This document shows positions 7,189 to 13,976 of a stretch of 64,000 nucleotides of DNA, piece by piece. A program made the translations under genes and the position numbers. Position 1 is the stretch's first letter, and each line of letters opens with the position of its first letter. This DNA is from Streptomyces sp. TRM70350 (GTDB lineage: Bacteria; Actinomycetota; Actinomycetes; Streptomycetales; Streptomycetaceae). The stretch lies in the NCBI RefSeq assembly GCF_019219825.1, contig NZ_JAHUXH010000026.1, positions 1 to 64,000 on the forward strand, written 5' to 3'. The notes beneath the pieces were generated by a model that was not told the origin of the DNA, searched no databases, and was given only the letters and a program-made list of their open reading frames with translations.

Positions 7189-7613
7189 CAGCACGGGTGT
7201 CCTCCGGGCTGGGGGTCCGTGAAGAGTTCGGCGGTGACGGTGTAGCCGCTGTGGCTGTCGTGGACGATGACCCGGTGTGCGATGACGCTGACCATGCCCA
7301 AGCCGCGGCCGTGTACCGCGTCCTCGCTTGGCTGCTCGATCTTCGGGGCGGTGCCCGTGCCTCCCTCGTCGGTGACCGACAGGGCGACCACCTTGGGGGA
7401 GACCGCGAGGGCCAGGTGGAAGCTGCCTGCCCCGCCGCTCGCTGTGTGGAGGATCGCGTTCGCGCTCAGCTCGCTCACGATCAGTTCGGCGTCGTCGGCC
7501 AGGGGGGATCCGCGCAGGATGTCCCGTGTCCAGCGTCGGGCCCGGCTGACCTCTTCCGGAAAACCTGGGCAAGTGAGTCCCCAGACCCGGGCGGTGCTCG
7601 TATACTCGTGCAT
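7188..7613 (-). CDS. RsbW-like ATP-binding protein (HATPase_c)
   Basis: The 141-aa product starts at ATG 7613 with an AAGGA Shine-Dalgarno sequence seven bases upstream; an upstream ATG at 7643 lacks one. It resembles the small anti-sigma-factor kinases abundant in Streptomyces: the N box ELSANAILH (about residues 47-55), VTDEGG as the G1 box and GRGLGMV as the G2 box. Such proteins bind ATP and sequester or phosphorylate regulatory partners. A palindrome of the KorSA-type operator (7604-7619) overlaps its start codon, so it is probably controlled by the element's repressor. It heads a two-gene operon with the 126-aa protein. Confidence 0.82.
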   Translation of the reverse strand: MHEYTSTARVWGLTCPGFPEEVSRARRWTRDILRGSPLADDAELIVSELSANAILHTASGGAGSFHLALAVSPKVVALSVTDEGGTGTAPKIEQPSEDAVHGRGLGMVSVIAHRVIVHDSHSGYTVTAELFTDPQPGGHPC

Positions 7614-7619
7614 ACAAGT
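7604..7619. promoter_or_regulatory. KorSA-type operator over the HATPase start
   Basis: ACTCGTGCATACAAGT matches the recurring palindrome ACTCGT-N4-ACGAGT with one changed base in the right half. It covers the start codon and Shine-Dalgarno sequence of the HATPase gene. Confidence 0.5.
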
Positions 7620-7653
7620 TCCTTCGTGCTGGTAGGCCGCCATGTGCAGCGGG

Positions 7654-7669
7654 TTCGGGCTAGACGAGT
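7654..7669. promoter_or_regulatory. Half operator at the Nudix gene stop codon
   Basis: CTAGACGAGT is a perfect right half with the CTAG centre seen at two other sites; the left half is not conserved. It coincides with the TAG stop of the Nudix gene and lies about 50 bp upstream of the HATPase start, so it may be a second operator for that promoter. Confidence 0.35.
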
Positions 7670-8091
7670 TTCACGCCGTCGTGGGCGCGGATGGCCGGCG
7701 GGGATACCGCGTCGAGTGCGTCCAGGACGCGGATCGCGTATGCCTCGTCGGCGAGTTCGATGACCTCTTCGCGGGTGGCCCAGCGCAGTGCGCGGGTCTC
7801 GTCCCCGGTGGTTGGTGTGCCGTCGGCGGCCTCGCAGCGGAAGACCATGGAGACGATCAGGCCCTTCATGTTCTTGTAGATCCCGGTCAGGGTCGCGGGA
7901 AGCGCGATCTTGATGCCGGTTTCTTCGAGAACTTCGCGCTGGAGGGCCTCGGGGATGGTTTCCTCGCGTTCGAGGATTCCGCCCGGGGGTTCCCAGTGGC
8001 CGTTGTCGCGGCGCTTGATCAAGAGGGCGCGGTCCTGGTCGTCGACGATGACTCCGGCGACGCTCACGGAGTGCGGACGGTCGGTGCTCAC
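7660..8091 (-). CDS. pif: Nudix hydrolase, Pif-like transfer-immunity factor
   Basis: The 143-aa product starts at GTG 8091 with AGAGGA just upstream. A full Nudix box (GX5EX7REUXEEXGU) spans residues 38-60: GILEREETIPEALQ then REVLEETGI, so the catalytic glutamates are present. Nudix enzymes hydrolyse nucleoside diphosphates linked to another group. In pSAM2 the Nudix protein Pif lies next to korSA and blocks redundant transfer between cells that already carry the element; the same divergent arrangement with a GntR gene here supports that role, although a general housekeeping Nudix function cannot be excluded. It is divergent from korSA, sharing an 83-bp intergenic region with one operator. 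Confidence 0.72.
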   Translation of the reverse strand: MSTDRPHSVSVAGVIVDDQDRALLIKRRDNGHWEPPGGILEREETIPEALQREVLEETGIKIALPATLTGIYKNMKGLIVSMVFRCEAADGTPTTGDETRALRWATREEVIELADEAYAIRVLDALDAVSPPAIRAHDGVKLV

Positions 8092-8146
8092 GTTCCTCTG
8101 CCCTCTCGGATGGCTAGGCTCTCCACCGTAGCAACAAAGCTCGCCC

Positions 8147-8162
8147 ACTCGTCTAGATACCT
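8147..8162. promoter_or_regulatory. KorSA-type operator in the korSA-pif intergenic region
   Basis: ACTCGTCTAGATACCT has a perfect left half and CTAG centre with a degenerate right half. It lies 12 bp before the korSA start and between two divergent genes, the expected place for autoregulation. Confidence 0.55.
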
Positions 8163-8174
8163 AAAGGAGTACAC

Positions 8175-8963
8175 GTGCCCTCTCTTTCCTCCGGCCTCCT
8201 CGGCGACCTCGACCCCACGAGCGATCGTGCGGTCTTCCGGCAGATCGCCGACCAGCTGCGCGAGGCCATCGACCGTGGGCGATTCAAGGAGGGCGAAAAG
8301 CTGCCCTCCGAGGCCGAACTAGTCGAGCATTACGGGGTTTCCCGTATGACGGTTCGAAACTCCTTCTCCGTCCTCCAGGGCGAGGGCCTCGTGCACGCCG
8401 AGCACGGCAAGGGCGTCTTCGTGCGACCACGCCCGCCTGTACGACGGCTCGCATCCGACCGGTTCGCCCGGCGCCATCGCGAGCAGGGGAAGTCCGCGTT
8501 CATCGTGGAGGCTGACGCCGTCGGCAGTCACCCGCAGGTGGACAGTCTGGAGGTCAAGGAGGAGAAGGCCAGTCCGGACGTCTCCACCCGGCTCGGGTCC
8601 GTGCGGCGGGTGCTGGCCCGGCGCCGCCGGTATCTGCTGGACGGGCGGCCCGTGGAGTTCGCTACCTCGTACCTGCCGCTCGACATCGCGCGCGGTACGC
8701 CGATCGCCGAGCCGAACCCAGGGCCCGGTGGCATCTACGCACGGCTTGAGGAGCTGGGGCACCGCCTCGACCACTTCGAGGAAGAGATCCGTGCCCGGAT
8801 GCCCTCGCCCGATGAGGTCCGGACGCTGCGGCTGGCCTCCGGCGTGCCGGTCATTCACCTGATCCGTACCGCGTTCGACCAGGAAGGGCGGGCGGTGGAG
8901 GTCTGCGACACGGTCATGGCGGCGGACGCGTACGTCCTGTCGTACCAGCTCCCGGCGACATGA
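8175..8963 (+). CDS. korSA: GntR-family repressor, KorSA-like
   Basis: The 262-aa product starts at GTG 8175, six bases after AAAGGAG. Residues about 18-85 are a GntR winged helix-turn-helix: FRQIADQLREAI, then LPSEAELVEHYGVSRMTVRN and the wing GKGVFV. Residues about 100-258 fit a UTRA-type effector domain ending in the usual IRTAFDQEGRAVEVCDTVM-like strand pattern. KorSA of pSAM2 is a GntR repressor that keeps the element quiet by repressing the activator gene pra. Operators with the same palindrome lie at this gene's own promoter and before the next gene. It is divergent from the Nudix gene. Confidence 0.85.
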   Translation: MPSLSSGLLGDLDPTSDRAVFRQIADQLREAIDRGRFKEGEKLPSEAELVEHYGVSRMTVRNSFSVLQGEGLVHAEHGKGVFVRPRPPVRRLASDRFARRHREQGKSAFIVEADAVGSHPQVDSLEVKEEKASPDVSTRLGSVRRVLARRRRYLLDGRPVEFATSYLPLDIARGTPIAEPNPGPGGIYARLEELGHRLDHFEEEIRARMPSPDEVRTLRLASGVPVIHLIRTAFDQEGRAVEVCDTVMAADAYVLSYQLPAT

Positions 8964-9024
8964 GCGCCTGATCGGCGGTGGTGCGCGGGGAGGCTTCCTC
9001 GAACTCGTACACCCCAACAGGCTT

Positions 9025-9040
9025 ACTCGTATAGACGAGT
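9025..9040. promoter_or_regulatory. KorSA-type operator, best match
   Basis: ACTCGTATAGACGAGT has perfect 6-bp half sites around ATAG. With the site at 9098-9113 it flanks the promoter region of the gene at 9129, the pra position; the two centres are 73 bp apart, close to seven helical turns. Confidence 0.65.
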
Positions 9041-9097
9041 GGGCAAGTTGTGTGGCAAGGTGGTCGTCGTTCCCGGAGATCGGGTTCGAACACCGCA

Positions 9098-9113
9098 TCT
9101 TGTATAGACGAGT
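9098..9113. promoter_or_regulatory. KorSA-type operator before the pra-position gene
   Basis: TCTTGTATAGACGAGT shares the ATAG centre and perfect right half, and is followed by AGATAGG, which is close to AGATAAGG at 12031. It ends 15 bp before the start codon. Confidence 0.6.
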
Positions 9114-9128
9114 AGATAGGAAGAAGCC

Positions 9129-9485
9129 TTGCGCACCATCCGTGTAGAAACCTCCGCCGCAACGATCCTGCTGACCGAGGCGCCCGAGCCCAAGGTCCGC
9201 GACCGGCAGACGGGCGAGATCGCCAAGGACGTCACCAGCGGAGAGGCACTGATGACGATCGGCGTCGTCTACCTGGAAGACGGCGAGTCGTCGCTGATCA
9301 AGGTCACCGTTCCCGAGAGCGGAGTGTCCGAGGGGCTGACCCTCGGGGCTCCGGTCTCGCTTCCGGGTCTGGTGGCCCGACCGTGGGAGAGCGTCTTCAA
9401 CGGCCAGCAGCGCCACGGCATCGCCTACCGCGCCGCCGCCGTGACACCGGCCGCGTTCCCGGCCGCCACCGGGGCCGCTGCCTGA
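9129..9485 (+). CDS. Small AICE protein in the pra position
   Basis: The 118-aa product starts at TTG 9129 after AGGAAGAAG. It is acidic in the middle and ends in an Ala/Pro-rich tail; strand-forming sequences predominate (TIGVVYLEDGESSLIKVTV), with no membrane segment or known motif. In pSAM2 the activator gene pra sits between korSA and traSA and is the direct KorSA target; this gene has the same position and carries two operator copies upstream. Homology to Pra cannot be judged from sequence alone. Its stop overlaps the tra start (TGATG), so it is translationally coupled to the DNA translocase, which would equally fit an accessory transfer protein. Confidence 0.7.
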   Translation: MRTIRVETSAATILLTEAPEPKVRDRQTGEIAKDVTSGEALMTIGVVYLEDGESSLIKVTVPESGVSEGLTLGAPVSLPGLVARPWESVFNGQQRHGIAYRAAAVTPAAFPAATGAAA

Positions 9486-10861
9486 TGACCGACCTGACAA
9501 CACTCCTGGAAGTGGGTGGTCCTGTCGCCGCACTCGGCGGCGGGGCCGCCTACGCCCGGGCCAACCACCCCGGGGTGTACTGGTCCACGGTCGGACTGCC
9601 GATATCCACGGCCCGGCTCCTCAGCTCCTACGGATCGGTCATGGAGGCCTGCGGCCTGACCGTAGCTCCGTCCCGGCTGCGGATGCTGGCCGTCAAGGCC
9701 ACCACTCGCCGTGAGGTCCGTCCCGTACCGCCGCGTCGCGGCATCATCCGGCCCACCTCGACGGGGCTGCGGCTCCGTCTCCGGCTCGCTCCGGGGCAGG
9801 AACCGGCCGACGTCACCGCCTCGGCCGAACGGCTGCGGCACGCCTGGGGCGTTCACGCCGTGTACGTGACCACGGTCAAGCCCGGTGTGGTTGAGCTGCG
9901 ACTGGTCGGCTTCGACGTGCTGCGGCGAGTGCGGATGCCGCGCAAGGTGGACGCCGGGTTCCTTCAGGTGCCGGTGGCCCTGCGGGAGGACGCCATGCCG
10001 TTCGTGCGCGACTACCGGGCCGTACCCCACCAACTGACCCTCGGGGCCACACTGTCGGGCAAGTCCATGTACCTGCGGCACCTGATCGCCCGACTCGCTC
10101 CCCAGCCGGTCGCCTTGGTCGGCATCGACTGCAAGCGCGGTGTGGAGCTGGCGCCGTTCGCTTCCCGGCTTTCCGCGCTGGCGACCGATCCGGAGCAGGC
10201 CGCCGAGCTGCTGCCCGTGCTCGTGAAGGAAATGGAGGACCGCTACGACCTGATCAAGGTCCGGCAGCGCATCGCCCCGGACACCCCGGCCGAAGAGATC
10301 ACCTCCGACATTTGGGGACTGCCCGAGTCCGAACGCCCCGTCCCCCTCGTGCTGTTCGTGGACGAGGTGGCCGAACTCTTCCTCGTCTCCACCAGGAAGG
10401 ACGAGGAACGACGGGACGAGATGGTCACCCAGCTCATTCGCCTCGCCCAACTCGGCCGCGCGGCCGGCATCTACCTGGAGGTCTGCGGCCAGCGCTTCGG
10501 CGCCGAGTTGGGCAAGGGCGCCACCATGCTGCGGGCCCAGTTGACCGGCCGCGTCTGCCACCGAGTGAACGACGAAGCCTCCGCGAAGATGGCACTCGGC
10601 GACATCGCACCCGAAGCGGTCTCGGCTGCCTGTGCCATCGCACCCGAACGCCCCGGCCTGGCCGTGGCGGGTGACACCTCCGGCGGCTGGTCACGCATCC
10701 GCACGCCGTATCTGTCCCTCAGCGATGCGGCGGCGGCCTGCCGAGAGTCCGCACACCTGGTGCCGGACGCGCCCGTGCTCAAGCCATTCCTGCCGGAGGC
10801 GGCCGTACGGCCGGTCGGTTCTCCGGCCCCGGTCGTCGAGCCCCGCCCGGCTACCGGCTGA
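9485..10861 (+). CDS. traSA: FtsK/SpoIIIE-type septal DNA translocator (Tra)
   Basis: The 458-aa product starts at ATG 9485, overlapping the previous stop; longer in-frame starts would run inside that gene. Walker A is GATLSGKS (187-194) and Walker B LVLFVDE (288-294); LAQLGRAAGIYLEVCGQR follows as a sensor-like segment. This is the single protein needed for conjugation of Streptomyces plasmids and AICEs: it pumps double-stranded DNA between mycelial cells in an ATP-dependent way, without a relaxase. No strong transmembrane segment is seen, although residues 10-50 are moderately hydrophobic. The C-terminus is Pro-rich. It is the second gene of the KorSA-controlled transfer operon. Confidence 0.9.
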   Translation: MTDLTTLLEVGGPVAALGGGAAYARANHPGVYWSTVGLPISTARLLSSYGSVMEACGLTVAPSRLRMLAVKATTRREVRPVPPRRGIIRPTSTGLRLRLRLAPGQEPADVTASAERLRHAWGVHAVYVTTVKPGVVELRLVGFDVLRRVRMPRKVDAGFLQVPVALREDAMPFVRDYRAVPHQLTLGATLSGKSMYLRHLIARLAPQPVALVGIDCKRGVELAPFASRLSALATDPEQAAELLPVLVKEMEDRYDLIKVRQRIAPDTPAEEITSDIWGLPESERPVPLVLFVDEVAELFLVSTRKDEERRDEMVTQLIRLAQLGRAAGIYLEVCGQRFGAELGKGATMLRAQLTGRVCHRVNDEASAKMALGDIAPEAVSAACAIAPERPGLAVAGDTSGGWSRIRTPYLSLSDAAAACRESAHLVPDAPVLKPFLPEAAVRPVGSPAPVVEPRPATG

Positions 10862-10945
10862 TCTCCTCCACCAACCCCGGTAGGTGTGACCGCCTCACGC
10901 CAAGTCCCTACCCCTCGCATGCCTGAACCCGGAAGGAGCCGCATC

Positions 10946-11611
10946 ATGCGCGCCCAACTGGCCCGCGTTGACGCGGTGCTCATCCAAGCCGTCATCGCCG
11001 CCGCGCTGTCCTTCGCCCACCTGCACGACATCGCCTCGGCAGCCGGACAGGACGGATGGAAAGCGTGGGCCTACCCGATCAGCGTCGACCTGCTGCTCGT
11101 CGCCGCCTGGCGCCGACTGCGGTCCGGAGAAGCGAAAGCCGCCGGGTGGTGCTGGTTCGTCATCGCCCTCACCGCCTCCCTCGGAGCCAACGTCGCCACC
11201 GCCGGCCTTCTCGACATGAACCACGTCCCGGCCTGGCTGCGCATCCTCGTGGCGGGCTGGCCCGCAGTCGCCTTCCTCGGCGGCACGCTGCTCGCGCACT
11301 CCGCACCGACACCGCTCGATGTGGCCGCCGACACCGCCAAGGAAGACGAGGTCCAGGCGGACGAACCCGAACTCCCTCCCACGCAGCAAGCGCACCTGCC
11401 CGTCGAGCAAGCCCCGCACCAGCGACCGGCCACGGAACAGGAACCGCCTGAGACTCCCGCCCTGCCCGTCCCCGCCGCCCTGGTCGCCCACGCCCGCAAG
11501 GTCGCCGCCGAACACCACACCCGCACCGGAGCACCCATCGACACCCCGACCCTCCGCGCCCGCCTCGGCGTGCCCGCACCCATGGCTGAAGCCATCGCCA
11601 CCCACCTTTGA
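10946..11611 (+). CDS. DUF2637 membrane protein, Spd-like spread protein
   Basis: The 221-aa product starts at ATG 10946 after GGAAGGAG; the frame opens 60 bp upstream without a comparable signal. Residues 1-120 contain four hydrophobic segments typical of the DUF2637 family of actinomycete plasmids. Residues 125-175 are Pro/Glu/Gln-rich and flexible; the last 45 residues (VAHARKVAAEHHTRTG onward) look like a small helical DNA-binding domain that occurs at the end of many plasmid proteins. It is probably a spread protein assisting intramycelial plasmid movement; the exact role is inferred from family and operon position. Confidence 0.8.
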   Translation: MRAQLARVDAVLIQAVIAAALSFAHLHDIASAAGQDGWKAWAYPISVDLLLVAAWRRLRSGEAKAAGWCWFVIALTASLGANVATAGLLDMNHVPAWLRILVAGWPAVAFLGGTLLAHSAPTPLDVAADTAKEDEVQADEPELPPTQQAHLPVEQAPHQRPATEQEPPETPALPVPAALVAHARKVAAEHHTRTGAPIDTPTLRARLGVPAPMAEAIATHL

Positions 11612-11622
11612 AGGAGACCTGC

Positions 11623-11814
11623 GTGACCGCCAACCGCCGCTTCCGCAACGTCGTCCGCATCGGCCCCGTCCGGGTCGGCACGTACTACGACGGCCGGGGC
11701 CAGGAGAAGCACACCGCCGCTTGCACCGCCCCGCGCTGCGGCTTCTCCACCGACTACGACGGCCGCGCCGCCGCCGAGCTGGCCGCCCGCACCCACCGCT
11801 GCCCTGTCCGCTGA
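11623..11814 (+). CDS. Small mobile element transfer protein, SpdA-like
   Basis: The 63-aa product starts at GTG 11623, six bases after AAGGAG; an upstream in-frame ATG (11608) lies before that signal. The sequence is strongly conserved in type: RRFRNVVRIGPVRVGTYYDG at the start, then CTAPRCGF and a final RTHRC, giving three cysteines and a histidine that may bind zinc. Proteins like this are annotated as transfer or spread proteins in Streptomyces AICEs. It lies 11 bp after the DUF2637 gene and 15 bp before the next gene in one operon. Confidence 0.75.
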   Translation: MTANRRFRNVVRIGPVRVGTYYDGRGQEKHTAACTAPRCGFSTDYDGRAAAELAARTHRCPVR

Positions 11815-11829
11815 AAGGACCCTCGCCCC

Positions 11830-12024
11830 GTGACCGTAAGCCTGCCGCTTGTCGTCATCCTCGGCTTCTTCGCCTGGGGAGCAGTCAGGTTCCTCGGCGT
11901 CCGCGTCTGGATCGTCGTCCTGATCGCCCTCTTCGGCTTCTGGCTCTCCCGCACCTTCCTCGCACCCGCCATCGAGTCCGGCACGCGCTCCGGCGTGACC
12001 GTCATAAACGGCTCACACACCTAG
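11830..12024 (+). CDS. Small membrane protein of the spread operon
   Basis: The 64-aa product starts at GTG 11830; GAAAGGA lies about ten bases upstream. Residues 5-22 and 25-45 are hydrophobic, giving one long or two short membrane segments, with a polar C-terminus (SGTRSGVTVINGS). Small membrane proteins of this kind (SpdC position) occur between tra and rep in pSAM2-like elements. No catalytic function is evident. Confidence 0.7.
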   Translation: MTVSLPLVVILGFFAWGAVRFLGVRVWIVVLIALFGFWLSRTFLAPAIESGTRSGVTVINGSHT

Positions 12025-12030
12025 ACGAGT
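12015..12030. promoter_or_regulatory. KorSA-type operator before spdD
   Basis: CTAGACGAGT is a perfect centre plus right half, followed by AGATAAGG. The left half (ACACAC) is degenerate and overlaps the stop codon of the preceding gene. It could repress a second promoter that drives spdD-rep-xis-int. Confidence 0.5.
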
Positions 12031-12049
12031 AGATAAGGAGACCTTCGCT

Positions 12050-12295
12050 GTGTTCCTGCCCAAGTACCCCGACAACCCGACGCCGCCGACCGCTCACACC
12101 CACGCACCGGTTGATCCGGTGCTCGTGCAGCGCTCGCTTCCCCGTGTCTCGATCAGTCCCGGCGCGATAGCGGCCGTCGTCGCGGGCGGCGTGGTCCTCA
12201 CAGCTCTCGTGACGGCCGTCGTCGTCTCGGCCATCTCCGTTGCCATCGCCGCCGTGGTCCTGCGCTCGCTGCTCCGCGACCACCGCCGCCGCTGA
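12050..12295 (+). CDS. spdD: SpdD-like spread protein
   Basis: The 81-aa product starts at GTG 12050; AAGGAG lies ten bases upstream. The start MFLPKYPDNPTPP is characteristic of SpdD proteins of Streptomyces integrative elements. Residues 38-72 form a long Val/Ala-rich membrane segment and the tail (RDHRRR) is basic, so the N-terminus probably lies outside the cytoplasm. It probably helps spread the element through the mycelium. It precedes rep by about 95 bp. Confidence 0.72.
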   Translation: MFLPKYPDNPTPPTAHTHAPVDPVLVQRSLPRVSISPGAIAAVVAGGVVLTALVTAVVVSAISVAIAAVVLRSLLRDHRRR

Positions 12296-12389
12296 TCGGC
12301 ACTGCACCCCGGGGCGGCACGACACCGCCAAGCATCCGCCGCCCCGGGGCCTGTCACTCCTGACCAAGCCAGCCAGAAGGAGAGAAGCC

Positions 12390-13739
12390 ATCTTCACCCG
12401 CACCACCCCGCCCCCGCTTCCGGACCTCGCGAAGCTTGCCGAGCACGGCACCCTACCGGGAGTCATCCAGCAACTCTCCGGCCTCGGTGGCTGTACCCAC
12501 CCGATCCGCCTCGACGGCCATCGCACCGAGTACGACGTCGATACGCGGACAGGCGAGATCGGCCGCGTCCTCCAGCACCTCGACTCCTCGTCCCTCCCGG
12601 CCGGCCAACTCCTCGTCCGCTGCAACAACCGCCGCACGACCCGCTGCACGGCTTGCGCCGAGGTCTACCGCCGAGACACCTTCCACCTGATCACCTCCGG
12701 TCTGCGAGGCGGCAAGGGCATCCCGGAGCACGTCGCCTCCCACCCGCGCGTGTTCGCCACCTTCACCGCCCCGAGCTTCGGCCCGGTCCACAACCGCCCC
12801 TCCAGCGGGTGCCCCTGCCGCTGCGGCACCCACCACGACCAGGACGACGAGGCACTCGGCGCCCCGCTCGACCCGGACACGTACGACTACGAAGCCGCTG
12901 TCCTCTGGAACGCCCACGCCGGTCCCCTCTGGCGGCGCTTCTCCACCTACCTGCGCCGGGAGGTCGCCAAGCGCGCGGGCCTGTCCCAGCGCAGGCTCCG
13001 CGAGCACGCCCGCGTGTCCTTCGCCAAGGTTGCCGAGTACCAGAAGCGCGGAGCCGTCCACTTCCACGCGGTCATCCGCATCGACGGTCCCAGCGGCGGC
13101 GACACCCCGCCCCCGACCTGGGCGACCGCCGAGCTGCTCACTGACGCCATTCGCAGCGCCACGACCAAGGTCCGCGTCGACGGCCCAACCATCGACGGCC
13201 GCGCCCACACCTTCACCTTCGGCCGCCAACTCGACGTCCGCACCATCCGCTCGGCCGACTTCAACGACGGCCAGGAGCTCACCGAACGCGCCGTCGCCGC
13301 CTACATCGCCAAGTACGCCACGAAGGGCGCTGAGACGGCGACAGGAGCTCTCGACCGGCCACTCAAGTTCGCCGCCGAACTTGCCCAGCTCGACATCAGC
13401 GAGCACGCCCGCCGCCTGATCCGAACCGCCTGGTTCCTCGGCGCCCGCAAGGACCTCGACCACCTCCGCCTGCGCGCCTGGGCCCACATGCTCGGATTCC
13501 GCGGCCACTTCTCCACCAAGTCCCGGCGCTACTCCACCACTCTCGGCGCCCTCCGCGATGCCCGCGCCGAATGGCGTCGCGCTCAAGCAACCACCTCCGA
13601 AATTTCGGAAGCGCCGAACACGACCCTCGTCCTCGCCCACTGGGTTTACGCCGGAACCGGCCTCACCGACGCCGAAACCTGGCTCGCCGAAACCATCGCC
13701 CCCGCTCCCGGAACGGAAGGAGAACCGACCCATGCCTGA
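12390..13739 (+). CDS. repSA: Rolling-circle replication initiator, RepSA-like
   Basis: The product is about 449 aa if it starts at ATC 12390, eight bases after a strong AGAAGGAGAG signal; no ATG, GTG or TTG fits, and the frame opens upstream inside spdD. Cysteines C78, C86 and C89 form a zinc-like cluster. HFH (224-226) is the metal-binding histidine motif and Y305/Y309 in AYIAKYATK the candidate nucleophile, as in pSAM2-type Rep proteins. The enzyme nicks a double-strand origin and primes rolling-circle replication of the excised circle. The order rep-xis-int with overlaps (8 bp with xis) matches pSAM2. The start codon is the odd feature. Confidence 0.85.
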   Translation: MFTRTTPPPLPDLAKLAEHGTLPGVIQQLSGLGGCTHPIRLDGHRTEYDVDTRTGEIGRVLQHLDSSSLPAGQLLVRCNNRRTTRCTACAEVYRRDTFHLITSGLRGGKGIPEHVASHPRVFATFTAPSFGPVHNRPSSGCPCRCGTHHDQDDEALGAPLDPDTYDYEAAVLWNAHAGPLWRRFSTYLRREVAKRAGLSQRRLREHARVSFAKVAEYQKRGAVHFHAVIRIDGPSGGDTPPPTWATAELLTDAIRSATTKVRVDGPTIDGRAHTFTFGRQLDVRTIRSADFNDGQELTERAVAAYIAKYATKGAETATGALDRPLKFAAELAQLDISEHARRLIRTAWFLGARKDLDHLRLRAWAHMLGFRGHFSTKSRRYSTTLGALRDARAEWRRAQATTSEISEAPNTTLVLAHWVYAGTGLTDAETWLAETIAPAPGTEGEPTHA

Positions 13740-13965
13740 GGCTCAGGTAACCGCCGCTGAGCTGAGTTCCCACGACCCGGCCTTGGTCCTCCTGACCGTC
13801 GAGGAGGCGGCTAGGCGGCTCCGTATCGGCCGTACGACGTGCTTCCGGCTGGTGCTGGCCGGAGAGATCGAATCGGTGACGGTCGGGCGGCTTCGCCGCA
13901 TCCCTGCCGACGCCGTACCCGCCTACGTGGCCAAGCTGCGCCACCGACCCGCCGAAGCGGCCTGA
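13732..13965 (+). CDS. xis: Excisionase, MerR/HTH-17 type
   Basis: The 77-aa product starts at ATG 13732 after GGAAGGAG; the start lies 8 bp inside the end of rep. The core LLTVEEAARRLRIGRTTCFR is a winged helix-turn-helix of the excisionase family (residues 20-40), followed by the wing GRLRRIPADAVPAYV. Xis is a small DNA-bending protein that directs the integrase toward excision at the att sites. It is coupled to rep upstream and int downstream (11 bp), so replication, excision and integration are expressed together. Confidence 0.9.
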   Translation: MPEAQVTAAELSSHDPALVLLTVEEAARRLRIGRTTCFRLVLAGEIESVTVGRLRRIPADAVPAYVAKLRHRPAEAA

Positions 13966-13976
13966 GGGGGGAAGCC

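Noticed and set aside
12240..12389. Upstream extension of the rep frame
   Set aside because: It runs inside spdD and precedes a strong ribosome binding site; rep most likely starts at 12390.
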